A DNA stretch of 64,000 nt from the NCBI RefSeq assembly GCF_003610455.1, contig NZ_RAQK01000001.1, positions 1,488,001 to 1,552,000 of the forward strand. The letters are read 5' to 3'. Shown piece after piece: positions 17,945 through 25,973 of the stretch. Made by a program: the position numbers and the translations under genes. The stretch's first letter is position 1. Each line of letters begins with the position of its first letter. The stretch is from Sulfitobacter guttiformis (GTDB lineage Bacteria > Pseudomonadota > Alphaproteobacteria > Rhodobacterales > Rhodobacteraceae). Below the pieces are notes generated by a model. It saw only the letters and a program-made list of their open reading frames with translations. It ran no database searches and was not told the DNA's origin.

Positions 17945-17981
17945 GTTTTACTAAATGCAACACCGTTTCACTTAGTAAAAC
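17945..17981. promoter_or_regulatory. Paired IclR-type operator before the M28-type gene
   Basis: Two 17-base palindrome-like sites, GTTTTACTAAATGCAAC (17945-17961) and GTTTCACTTAGTAAAAC (17965-17981), start exactly 20 bases apart, about two helical turns. The outer arms GTTTTACTAA and TTAGTAAAAC are perfect inverted repeats. Together with 17006-17022 they suggest the consensus GTTTYACTNAGTRAAAC. The pair ends just before the AGGAG ribosome-binding site of the M28-type gene, a position that suits repression. Confidence 0.68.
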
Positions 17982-17993
17982 ACAGGAGCTAGT

Positions 17994-19724
17994 ATGAACC
18001 AGATGGAAAAAGACCTGCTTGACCAGGTTACGATCGATGCGCCTTGGTCATTGGTGGAGAGCTTTGCAACCTTCAAGCGCGAGCACCCCGATGATGTAAA
18101 TCGCGGTATGGACGAGGTGGTCGACACCCTCCGAAGCCACGGTGTGGAGGTTAAAGTCCACGAACCTGATCTATATCTCAGCTTGCCCGGACAGGCGCGG
18201 GTCGAGGCGGGCGGCACGACCTTCCGTGCAAAACCTCCAGCGTATTCGACCTCCCACCCCGATGGGTTAACCGGTGAACTGGTTTACATCCCAGGCACGA
18301 CCAATATGGACGAGGAAGATGCCTTCGAGAGCCAGCTGGAAGCCTCAACAGAGATGATGGAAAAGGTCCACGGCAAGATCGTGCTGACCGAAGGGTTTGC
18401 CAGCCCGGCAATTATCTCCCTGATGGGAACATGCGGCGCAATCGGCGTCATAGCGATCAATCCGGGCGTAGATGTCCACTGGGGCATCTGCACAACAATC
18501 TGGGGAACGCCTGGCACCGATGACCTACCGAACAAACCTGTGATCCCTGCTGCAGCCGTCAATTTCGAGAGCGGGCAAGCACTTCGGGAGATCGCTCAGT
18601 CAGGCGGCAAAGCGACTATTTTCACACAAATGGAGGAAGGCTGGTTCTCGTCAAAGCTGCCCGAAATCACAATTCCCGGCACTCACGAGCCTGAGAAGTA
18701 CGTTCTGCTGCACGGTCACCTCGACAGCTGGGATGTCGGCGTGGGAGATAATGCCACGGGTGATGCGTCAATGCTCGAAATCGCGCGCGTTTTATGGGCA
18801 AACAAAGACAAGTTGCGGCGTACCGTCAAGATTGCTTGGTGGCCTGGTCACTCCACCGGTCGCTATGCTGGATCCACTTGGTATTCAGACAATTTTGCGC
18901 TGGATCTAGATGCAAACTGTGTTGCTCAGGTAAATTGTGACAGTCCGGGCTGTCGCTGGGCCACAGAATTTCTGAATGTCTCGGTGATGTCGGAAAACCA
19001 TGACTACCTTGCACAGGTAATCAAAGACGTATGCGGTAAGGAGCTTCATTCAGAACGCCCCCACCGGGCGGGTGACTATTCGTTCAACAACATCGGCCTG
19101 TCCGGATACCTTATGCTGTCTTCGGCAATGACAGATGCCCACCGCGAGGAACTGGGATATTATGCAGTTGGCGGATGTGGCATGAACATCGCATGGCATA
19201 CAGAAAACGACACTCTGGAAATCGCTGACAAGGACATCTTGCTGCGCGACATCAAGGTTTACCTGCTCGCCGTGTTCCGCAATGCAAACGCCGCGGTTCT
19301 GCCGCAGGACTGGCGTGCTACAGCCCGGGAGTTTCAGCAGACGTTGGCTGATTACCAGACAGAGGCCGGCGATGCATTTGACCTATCAGCAGCCCGCGCC
19401 GCAAGCGATAGCCTGCTCGCCAAACTCTCTGCCTTCTATGACGGCGTCGCGGCAGGCACCGTTTCCGAAGCCAAGGCCAATGTTGTCATTCAGGATCTGG
19501 CGCGCATCCTGGTCCCGCTCAACTTCAACCGCTCGGACCGTTTCAGGCATGACCCTGCGTTGACCATCCCCCCCCTCCCCGCAATCGAGCAGGCAGGCAA
19601 AATCGCCGCTATGCCCGCCGATCTGCAAGGGTTCGGACGCACCCAGTTGGTCCGGGGGCAGAACCATGTGATCGCGGGCATGCGCGCCGCCGAAACATTG
19701 ATCGCAAGAGTGACAGGACTTTAA
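17994..19724 (+). CDS. M28-type metallopeptidase homologue with an altered active site
   Basis: A 576-residue protein with the M28 (aminopeptidase/carboxypeptidase Q-like) plan. An N-terminal part holds a PA-like insert (about residues 60-230). The di-zinc core shows HGHLDSWD (His242, Asp244), GDNATG (Asp252), NCDSPG (Asp316) and WHTENDT (His402). The position normally occupied by the adjacent Glu-Glu (general base and metal ligand) instead reads WWPGHSTGRYAGS, so His286-Ser287 take its place. No signal peptide is seen, so it is probably cytoplasmic. A C-terminal helical extension follows (about 420-576). The ATG has AGGAG five bases upstream, directly after paired operators. It is rightward behind the IclR-type gene, opposite the importer and hydantoinase operon, and is likely co-regulated. 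Peptidase activity is not assured given the changed residues. Confidence 0.83.
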   Translation: MNQMEKDLLDQVTIDAPWSLVESFATFKREHPDDVNRGMDEVVDTLRSHGVEVKVHEPDLYLSLPGQARVEAGGTTFRAKPPAYSTSHPDGLTGELVYIPGTTNMDEEDAFESQLEASTEMMEKVHGKIVLTEGFASPAIISLMGTCGAIGVIAINPGVDVHWGICTTIWGTPGTDDLPNKPVIPAAAVNFESGQALREIAQSGGKATIFTQMEEGWFSSKLPEITIPGTHEPEKYVLLHGHLDSWDVGVGDNATGDASMLEIARVLWANKDKLRRTVKIAWWPGHSTGRYAGSTWYSDNFALDLDANCVAQVNCDSPGCRWATEFLNVSVMSENHDYLAQVIKDVCGKELHSERPHRAGDYSFNNIGLSGYLMLSSAMTDAHREELGYYAVGGCGMNIAWHTENDTLEIADKDILLRDIKVYLLAVFRNANAAVLPQDWRATAREFQQTLADYQTEAGDAFDLSAARAASDSLLAKLSAFYDGVAAGTVSEAKANVVIQDLARILVPLNFNRSDRFRHDPALTIPPLPAIEQAGKIAAMPADLQGFGRTQLVRGQNHVIAGMRAAETLIARVTGL

Positions 19725-19733
19725 AAAGATCTT

Positions 19734-19768
19734 GCAGGACGCAATCCACTCTCGGATTTGCGTCCTGC
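19734..19768 (+). terminator. Hairpin after the M28-type gene
   Basis: GCAGGACGCAA (19734-19744) pairs perfectly with TTGCGTCCTGC (19758-19768) around a 13-base loop, 10 bases after the stop codon. No T-run follows, so it is either a weak or factor-assisted terminator or a 3'-end stabilising hairpin. Confidence 0.5.
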
Positions 19769-19904
19769 TCGACATCACCACTGCTCACGTCGAACCTAAA
19801 CTCCTTCGCAAAGGCGTACGCGGTCCACAACCGCTCAGCCGATGATGGCGCAATCCGGACCAAAGCCCTATATGTGTTGCTGAACACCAATACGGACTTC
19901 TGTG

Positions 19905-20669
19905 ATGCATCCTACCCCGTACCAGCAAACAAAAGCCGCGCTTCTTGCGCTGGGCGGACAACGTGTTTGGTCGCTCATGGTCACGCTGTTCGGAGATCTG
20001 GCACAGGCTGAAGGCAGTATGATTGACGGGCCGGTTCTCTCCGCCATCATGGCCGAAATGGACGTCCGGCCAGAGGCTGTTCGCGTGGCCCTCCACCGCC
20101 TCCGCAACGATGGCTGGATCGCCTCGGAAAAACATGGGCGGACAGGGCGGCATGCGCTGACTTCCACCAGTCGCAAAGAAACAACACTTGCAAGCGCACG
20201 GATTTATGCGGATCCATTGCCCCCCAATGGAGAGTGGACGCTTGCCCTGAGCGAGGACGTAGGTGACGAGGTCGGGATGGCACAGCACGGATTCATGCCG
20301 CTTTTGCCACGTGTTTATTTGGGGACAGGACCCGCACCGAAAAATACGCTGGCGCTTCGAGGAGGCGCCGTCCCCAACTGGCTGCGCGGCGAGGTTGCGC
20401 CACTCATGCTGGAGCCGGAATATGCAGCACTCCTGCCTGCCCTCCAACAGGTTCACGACGTTTTAGAGGAAAGCACCCTTACACCCCTACAAACCGCAGT
20501 GCTTAGATGTTTGCTGGTGCACAACTGGAGGCGGATAGTGCTCCGCCATGTTGCCCTGCCGCGCGACTTGCTACCCGATGCATGGTCAGGTCACGCTTGT
20601 CACACACTGGTCGACACTTTGCTAAAGCGGTTTCCCCGCCCGGCTATTGACACGATCTTACCTGCCTGA
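19905..20669 (+). CDS. PaaX-family transcriptional regulator
   Basis: A 254-residue protein with a PaaX-like N-terminal winged-helix domain (residues about 15-85, including EAVRVALHRLRNDGWIASEKHGRTG, which is typical of the family) and a C-terminal domain of the PaaX type (LRCLLVHNWRRIVLRHVALPRDLLPDAW). The best-known PaaX represses phenylacetate catabolism, sensing phenylacetyl-CoA, but no paa genes are in the window, so the target is unknown. A GTG codon directly precedes the ATG at 19905 (GTGATG); I prefer the ATG. The ribosome-binding site is poor. Confidence 0.85.
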   Translation: MHPTPYQQTKAALLALGGQRVWSLMVTLFGDLAQAEGSMIDGPVLSAIMAEMDVRPEAVRVALHRLRNDGWIASEKHGRTGRHALTSTSRKETTLASARIYADPLPPNGEWTLALSEDVGDEVGMAQHGFMPLLPRVYLGTGPAPKNTLALRGGAVPNWLRGEVAPLMLEPEYAALLPALQQVHDVLEESTLTPLQTAVLRCLLVHNWRRIVLRHVALPRDLLPDAWSGHACHTLVDTLLKRFPRPAIDTILPA

Positions 20670-20716
20670 ATACGCCCCACTTCCCCCAATAACTCTCTGC
20701 CTGTATAGAGCAAGAT

Positions 20717-21331
20717 ATGACAAACACATTATACCTCAATGACCTTCCAGACACGCTCGACCTTGGTCCAGTGATTGCAATCGATTGCGAGACGATGGGC
20801 CTGCATCCACACAGGGACCGGTTGTGTCTGGTCCAACTGTCGTCAGGGGACGGCAACGCGCATCTGGTTCAGATCATGAAGGGCCAGACGGAGGCTCCGA
20901 ACCTGTGCCGCCTGCTCGCCGATCCACAAGTGCTCAAACTTTTCCACTTTGGTCGCTTCGACATAGCAGCGATGCTCAATGCGTTCGGCGTGCTCACCGC
21001 GCCCGTTTACTGCACAAAAATTGCCAGCCGCCTGATCCGTACCTACACGGACCGCCACGGGTTGGCCAAACTTCTTCAGGAACTCCTGAGCGTTGATATC
21101 TCCAAACAGCAACAGTCGAGCGACTGGGGCGCGCCGAAACTCACCAAAGCCCAGATCGACTATGCAGCGTCTGACGTGCTTCATCTGCATAAATTACGCG
21201 ATGCTCTCAATGTTATGTTGCTGCGCGAAGGGCGGATGGAGATGGCGCAGGCTTGCTATGACTTCCTGCCTATGCGTGCGAAACTCGATCTTGACGGTTG
21301 GCCCGACACCGACATTTTCGCACACGCATGA
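20717..21331 (+). CDS. Short ribonuclease D-type 3'-5' exonuclease
   Basis: A 204-residue DEDDy exonuclease of the RNase D group. Motif I is AIDCETMGL (Asp23, Glu25), motif II LKLFHFGRFDIAAM, and motif III DYAASDVLHLHKL with the catalytic Tyr and Asp. It lacks the HRDC domains of full-length RNase D (about 375 residues), as do the short alphaproteobacterial forms that often precede lptC. Thirteen bases separate it from lptC. Its RNA substrate is not evident from sequence. Confidence 0.9.
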   Translation: MTNTLYLNDLPDTLDLGPVIAIDCETMGLHPHRDRLCLVQLSSGDGNAHLVQIMKGQTEAPNLCRLLADPQVLKLFHFGRFDIAAMLNAFGVLTAPVYCTKIASRLIRTYTDRHGLAKLLQELLSVDISKQQQSSDWGAPKLTKAQIDYAASDVLHLHKLRDALNVMLLREGRMEMAQACYDFLPMRAKLDLDGWPDTDIFAHA

Positions 21332-21344
21332 AAGCGCCACAGCC

Positions 21345-21956
21345 ATGATAGCACAGGACAGATACTCGCGGATGGTTTCGCTGCTTAAGGTGGCTTTCCC
21401 ACTGGCCGCACTGGCGCTTCTTTCTACACTGTTCCTGCTTGCCCGCGCCATGGAGACGGATACAGCAATCCCTTTTGCCGATATCGAAGTCCAGGAGCGG
21501 CTACGGGACCAGCAGATCACCGGCCCTTTTTTCTCCGGCACGACGCAAACTGGTGATCAGATGTCATTCTCCGCAACCAAATTAATCACGCTGGACGGAA
21601 CGGTCGGCACAAACCGCGCCGAGGATGTTCTGGCACGGTTGCAAACCGCTCAGGGCGCTACATTCCGGCTTTTGGCCGACACAGCCGAACTTGATATTGC
21701 GGAGAACAGCGCCGTTTTGAATGGTGACGTCTCGATGACAAGCTCGACCGGCTATAGGATCGATACCGCGCAGATCACCTCGCTGATCTCGACTCTTGAT
21801 GTTACGGCCCCGCATCAGGTCGACGCAAACGGCCCGCTAGGGAAGTTTACCGCAGGAAATATGCGGATATTTACGCCATCTGAAGGTGACAACACGCAAA
21901 TGCTTTTCAGCGGCGGCGTGAAACTGGTATACACCCCCAACAAATCAGGAAAGTAG
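21345..21956 (+). CDS. lptC: LPS export protein LptC
   Basis: A 203-residue bitopic inner-membrane protein with one N-terminal helix (LKVAFPLAALALLSTLFLLA, about residues 13-32) and a periplasmic beta-jellyroll. It hands lipopolysaccharide from the LptBFG complex to LptA. I chose the ATG at 21345 over the longer in-frame ORF from 21093, which is read-through of the RNase D region. Its stop overlaps the lptA GTG by one base. Confidence 0.9.
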   Translation: MIAQDRYSRMVSLLKVAFPLAALALLSTLFLLARAMETDTAIPFADIEVQERLRDQQITGPFFSGTTQTGDQMSFSATKLITLDGTVGTNRAEDVLARLQTAQGATFRLLADTAELDIAENSAVLNGDVSMTSSTGYRIDTAQITSLISTLDVTAPHQVDANGPLGKFTAGNMRIFTPSEGDNTQMLFSGGVKLVYTPNKSGK

Positions 21957-22456
21957 TGTCAATTATGGGCCTTCGTATATTGCTGACGGCGCTTTTTGCG
22001 GCGCTTCTTTCAACTTCGGTCATGGCGCAAGGCGCAAGTGTCGCTTTTGGCACAATCGCGCAGGATACCAGCCTGCCTGTCGAAGTGAGCTCGGACGAGC
22101 TTTCGGTAGACCAGCAAACCGGAACCGCAATCTTTACCGGTAATGTAGTAATTGGTCAGGGCGAAATGCGGCTGTCAGCCGCCCGCGTTATGGTCGTCTA
22201 CCGCGCCTCCAATGACGGGATCGCTAAAATGGAAGCAACAGGTGGCGTAACATTGGTTTCTGGCAAAGATGCCGCAGAATCGGAGCGCGCAGACTACAGC
22301 ATTGACGACGGCACAATCGTTATGAGCGGTAAGGTCCTGCTTGCTCAGGGAGCGAGTGCATTAAGTGCCGACACTATGACGATCCGCCTGCGCGATGGAA
22401 CCGCTCGGATGTCCGGCAACGTCCGCTCGCGCTTGCAAACAAGTGGTAATAATTGA
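21956..22456 (+). CDS. lptA: LPS transport periplasmic protein LptA
   Basis: A 166-residue periplasmic OstA-like protein with a signal peptide (hydrophobic run ending at VMAQ, near residue 25) and a repetitive beta-strand core (LSVDQQTGTAIFTGNVVIGQG, IDDGTIVMSGKVLLAQG). It forms the periplasmic bridge between LptC and LptD. The likely start is a GTG at 21956 overlapping the lptC stop (TAGTG), with AGGAAAG upstream; an ATG at 21965 is nearly as good and would keep the signal peptide. It overlaps lptB by one base. Confidence 0.9.
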   Translation: MSIMGLRILLTALFAALLSTSVMAQGASVAFGTIAQDTSLPVEVSSDELSVDQQTGTAIFTGNVVIGQGEMRLSAARVMVVYRASNDGIAKMEATGGVTLVSGKDAAESERADYSIDDGTIVMSGKVLLAQGASALSADTMTIRLRDGTARMSGNVRSRLQTSGNN

Positions 22457-23214
22457 TGTCCGCCCCGGACCTTACTGTAGCTGAAGGAAGCGCTGGTCTG
22501 CGCATTTCCCACCTGCGGAAATCCTACCGCAAAAAGATCGTGATCCGCGACTTCTCGATGGAGCTGATGCGCGGTGAAGTGGTGGCATTGCTGGGGCCAA
22601 ACGGCTCCGGGAAGACGACTACATTCTATTCGGTTGCGGGTCTTGTGACCCCTGAAGGCGGCACCGTCACAATCGACGGCAAGGATGTTACCACGTTGCC
22701 CATGTATCGCCGCGCCCAGCTTGGCATCGGATATCTGCCTCAAGAGATGAGCATTTTTCGCGGCCTCTCGGTTCAGGAAAATATCATGGCCGTCCTCGAC
22801 ATCGTCGAGCGTGACCGCCGCAAAAAGCTGATGCGACTAGATGAACTCCTCAGCGAATTTTCAATCGAACACCTACGCCGCGCGCCCGCCTTGGCCCTAT
22901 CGGGCGGAGAACGTCGGCGTGTCGAGATTGCGCGCTGTCTGGCCGCGAACCCTAAATACCTTTTGCTCGACGAACCGTTTGCCGGCGTCGATCCGATTTC
23001 AGTCGGCGATATCCGCCACCTTGTTGCGGATCTGAAAAAACGTGGCATTGGCGTGCTGATCACCGACCATAATGTCCGTGAAACTCTCGAAATTGTGGAC
23101 CGCGCATATATCCTTCACGAAGGGCGCGTCCTGATGTCTGGAACGCCTGACGAAGTCGTCAGCAACGGCGATGTGCGGCGGGTCTATCTTGGCGATAATT
23201 TTAAGATATCTTGA
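22456..23214 (+). CDS. lptB: LPS export ABC ATPase LptB
   Basis: A 252-residue ATPase that powers lipopolysaccharide extraction by LptBFG. Walker A is GPNGSGKT (residues 47-54), the Q-loop follows GIGYLPQEMSIFRGL, signature ALSGGERRRVEIA, Walker B LLLDEPFAGVDP and switch His in ITDHNVRETL. The ATG at 22456 overlaps the lptA stop (TGATG). The permease genes lptF and lptG are not in the window, as usual. Confidence 0.97.
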   Translation: MSAPDLTVAEGSAGLRISHLRKSYRKKIVIRDFSMELMRGEVVALLGPNGSGKTTTFYSVAGLVTPEGGTVTIDGKDVTTLPMYRRAQLGIGYLPQEMSIFRGLSVQENIMAVLDIVERDRRKKLMRLDELLSEFSIEHLRRAPALALSGGERRRVEIARCLAANPKYLLLDEPFAGVDPISVGDIRHLVADLKKRGIGVLITDHNVRETLEIVDRAYILHEGRVLMSGTPDEVVSNGDVRRVYLGDNFKIS

Positions 23215-23455
23215 GCTACTTCCCGCGGAGTTGAAGCGGTTTTCCATCTTAAATGATTGACTCCTAAACGGTTCTCGCCGTCTAATCAGGTATGGCGATA
23301 TTGCTGTGCCCATATTGTAAGGCCGCGTCACCTTCGGGTGGGACGGAACATTTCAGTCCTGTGCCAGCCGCCATTTCCCCGCATCCGTCCCCGTAATGCG
23401 CTGCCCATGCTTGGGCATTTCATCAGGGCCGGATACCATACTTGAAGGAGACATT

Positions 23456-24022
23456 ATGCGGTACCAAATCAGCGGAAAACAAATCGACATCGGCGAAGCA
23501 CTACAAACGCACGTCAAAACAGAGCTGGATGTAGCGGTCCAGAAATACGCTGAACGACCTACGGACGCATTGGTGATTTTCTCCAAATCCGCGCATGAAT
23601 TTATTTGTGAGGCAACTGTGCACCTGTCCACCGGCCTCACCGCATCCGCAAAAGCCCACGCAACCGAGATTTACGCAGCTTTTGATGCATGCAGCGAAAA
23701 AATGGAGAAGCAGCTGCGGCGATACAAGCGCCGGTTGAAAGACCATCACCGCGAACGTGCGACACCTGTTGAACTTTTGGGCGCTTCCTCGTATATCATC
23801 GAGTCTGAGATCGACACCGGAGGAGAAGAGCCGGAAACACTTGCACCCATGATTATCGCTGAAATGCAGACAAAGATCGCAACATTGTCTGTTGGCGAAG
23901 CGGTCATGCAAATGGAGCTGTCAGGTGCACCGGTACTGGTGTTCAAAAAAGAGGGCAAAGCAGGGGTCAATGTAGTATACCGCCGGGATGACGGAAACAT
24001 CGGCTGGATTGACCCTGCATAG
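23456..24022 (+). CDS. hpf: Ribosome hibernation promoting factor, long form
   Basis: A 188-residue long HPF/RaiA. The N-terminal S30AE domain (residues 1-100; MRYQISGKQIDIGEALQTHV) sits in the decoding region of inactive ribosomes. The C-terminal domain (about 130-185; FKKEGKAGVNVVYRRDDGNIGWIDPA) mediates 100S dimer formation in long HPFs. GAAGGAG lies five bases before the ATG at 23456. In many proteobacteria rpoN lies between lptB and this gene; here it is absent and 241 bases separate hpf from lptB, containing a small CACC-TTCG-GGTG hairpin at 23329-23340. Confidence 0.95.
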   Translation: MRYQISGKQIDIGEALQTHVKTELDVAVQKYAERPTDALVIFSKSAHEFICEATVHLSTGLTASAKAHATEIYAAFDACSEKMEKQLRRYKRRLKDHHRERATPVELLGASSYIIESEIDTGGEEPETLAPMIIAEMQTKIATLSVGEAVMQMELSGAPVLVFKKEGKAGVNVVYRRDDGNIGWIDPA

Positions 24023-24075
24023 AGACTGAGCTAAAGCGCGCGCTCAGGCGCGTGCTTACAGGGAAATGAAGACAT

Positions 24076-24540
24076 ATGAACTTCGCAAAACTACTCGCGC
24101 CTCAGGCCGTTAAGGTTCTGTCATCTACCACCAGTAAAAAGCGTCTTTTGACGGAGCTGGGCGATCTGGCCGAAACGATCCACGGACTGGAAGCAGCCAA
24201 AGTTGTCGAAGCATTGCTTGCCCGCGAAGCGCTGGGGCCCACAGGTGTGGGCCGCGGCGTGGCCCTTCCCCATGCTCGCATTGACGGCATTGAAGAAGTC
24301 ACAGGCCTGTTTGTATTGCTGGAAAAGCCTGTTGATTTCGGCTCGGTTGACCGCCAGCCTGTGGACATCACATTTGCGCTGTTTGCTCCGGTCAACGCGG
24401 GCGTTGAACACCTGAAGGCGCTTGCGCTTGTATCCCGCACTTTGCGTGATGTTGGCATCTGTTCAAAACTGCGTGCCAATCCGCAGGCAAGCACTCTTTA
24501 TACAATCCTGACCGAAGCCGAAGTGGTAAAAGCAGCTTAA
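24076..24540 (+). CDS. ptsN: Nitrogen-regulatory PTS enzyme IIA
   Basis: A 154-residue EIIA-Ntr protein, a phosphorelay regulator linked to nitrogen and potassium status and to the stringent response in alphaproteobacteria. The phosphorylated histidine is His66 in GVALPHARID. Length and fold pattern are typical. It lies 53 bases downstream of hpf and probably shares its transcript. It ends five bases before the convergent sulfotransferase gene, with no terminator in between. Confidence 0.95.
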   Translation: MNFAKLLAPQAVKVLSSTTSKKRLLTELGDLAETIHGLEAAKVVEALLAREALGPTGVGRGVALPHARIDGIEEVTGLFVLLEKPVDFGSVDRQPVDITFALFAPVNAGVEHLKALALVSRTLRDVGICSKLRANPQASTLYTILTEAEVVKAA

Positions 24541-24545
24541 GCGCC

Positions 24546-25973
24546 CTAGCGCCAACTGCCAAACCCGAACATCATATAATCGCGCTGGTATACGTCAGCG
24601 CAGAGCGCCTCAATCTCTTCATCATAGATCTCTTCGAGTGAGTGCGCGCCATGCAGAGCCGCAGGCTCCACACGCGGCGTATTTTCATACCCCACACTCG
24701 CAGCGAGCGCCGACAGTTCGCTAGCAAGCGTCTCTTCGCGCATGATCACGTCAGGCAGCGTAAATTCGCCAAAGCCTTGTACCGCTTGAGCTTGTGTGGC
24801 CCACGCCGGGTCAACCCGAACCGCCGTTTGCCCCGCAAGGTTTCCCTTTAGGAAATTCAAAAAAGCCATAAATGCGGTACGGTGGGTTGCCGCATCAATG
24901 CTATTCTCTTGTCCTTCTTCAGGTAGGGGTAGTTTGTAACGGCGCACAAGCGTGCGACGCAACTGAAGATACCCGCCCTTACCAGAGTTAAGAATGCGCT
25001 GACAAAATACATCATGTGCACGCAATAGCGGATGCCGAAGTATCGCGAAACTCCGATGCCCCGTATTCTGTCGTTTCCACTGGCGCAGGTCTTTCTGCAC
25101 CATCTTCATGCCCAGCGCGTTCTGTTTCTCACCGTCGAGGGCCGCCAGCCAACGGCGCACTTCTTGCTGGGGACCGCCTGCAATCGGCATGAACAATAAC
25201 GGCGCTTTGATTCCTGTTACATAACCGGGGATATTCGCACCCCGCCGCGGCTCAAAATTCGGGGTTCGTGTCAGGTCGAACTTGTCGAGCCTGCCCAGCG
25301 CCTGTTCCATTGCAGCGTAATTACTAACCTTCTGCGATAGAGGGCTTGGATTTTGCTTCTTGAGGCTATCGTCCAGCGCCTCCAGCATCTCTGCCACGCC
25401 CAAATAGCTGGCAATCCCGTTCATTACATCGACGCTCTGAAGATCTTCATACGCTACATAAAAAGCCGTCTGCCCGCTGGTTTGGAGACGGTTCATGAGC
25501 AGCAACTGAAACGATTGAAGCGCCTCAAGATGGATCTCGAACTCGCCTGCGTCGAATTCCACCTGAGCTGTCTTCTGCGCTTTCAAATCTGTCAGCTTCC
25601 ACTGGCCCGTGGCCTGAGCGATTTTCCAGCTGATATAACTCTCTACCGGATTTCGCGTCAGGATGATTTTGGCCACTGCCGGATCATCAAGAACAAGGTC
25701 AAGAACACGGGGGTCATGGTCATGGAAGTACCTGAAACCGCCCATCGCTGACGGATCATGTTTGATCTGGCGTAGAAGGGTCACGGGATCTGCATCACGT
25801 GCCTCCTGATCTACACCCAAAATACTGGTAGTGTTAGGATAGCCTATAAAATGAGGATTAAACGCCTCTCCATGGCATCTGATACCAGTGAACGCGTTCA
25901 AATTTGCCTCGAGAAAATTCGAGCCTGTGCGCATCTCTGCAAAAACAACAAAGCTGTTAAAACGTGCGGTCAT
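24546..25973 (-). CDS. Two-domain sulfotransferase
   Basis: A 475-residue protein that reads as two sulfotransferase domains. The N-terminal half has a 5'-phosphosulfate loop AEMRTGSNFLE (residues 12-22) and a 3'-phosphate motif ILTRNPVESYISW (104-116), the pattern of NodH/Stf0-like PAPS-dependent enzymes. The C-terminal half resembles the sulfotransferase 2 family: LLFMPIAGGPQQEVRRWL (259-276, in the place of a KTGGT loop), FAILRHPLLRAHDVF (309-323), DPAWATQAQ (388-396) and MREETLASEL (411-420). The second P-loop lacks the usual Lys-Thr, so that domain may be non-catalytic or bind glycan. The ATG directly follows the stop of the GT14-like gene. Located in a glycan operon with cysQ nearby, it probably sulfates a surface polysaccharide. 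Confidence 0.82.
   Translation of the reverse strand: MTARFNSFVVFAEMRTGSNFLEANLNAFTGIRCHGEAFNPHFIGYPNTTSILGVDQEARDADPVTLLRQIKHDPSAMGGFRYFHDHDPRVLDLVLDDPAVAKIILTRNPVESYISWKIAQATGQWKLTDLKAQKTAQVEFDAGEFEIHLEALQSFQLLLMNRLQTSGQTAFYVAYEDLQSVDVMNGIASYLGVAEMLEALDDSLKKQNPSPLSQKVSNYAAMEQALGRLDKFDLTRTPNFEPRRGANIPGYVTGIKAPLLFMPIAGGPQQEVRRWLAALDGEKQNALGMKMVQKDLRQWKRQNTGHRSFAILRHPLLRAHDVFCQRILNSGKGGYLQLRRTLVRRYKLPLPEEGQENSIDAATHRTAFMAFLNFLKGNLAGQTAVRVDPAWATQAQAVQGFGEFTLPDVIMREETLASELSALAASVGYENTPRVEPAALHGAHSLEEIYDEEIEALCADVYQRDYMMFGFGSWR

Noticed and set aside
23329..23340. CACC-TTCG-GGTG hairpin as a terminator after lptB
   Set aside because: Stem of only four pairs and no T-run; mentioned under hpf but not called.
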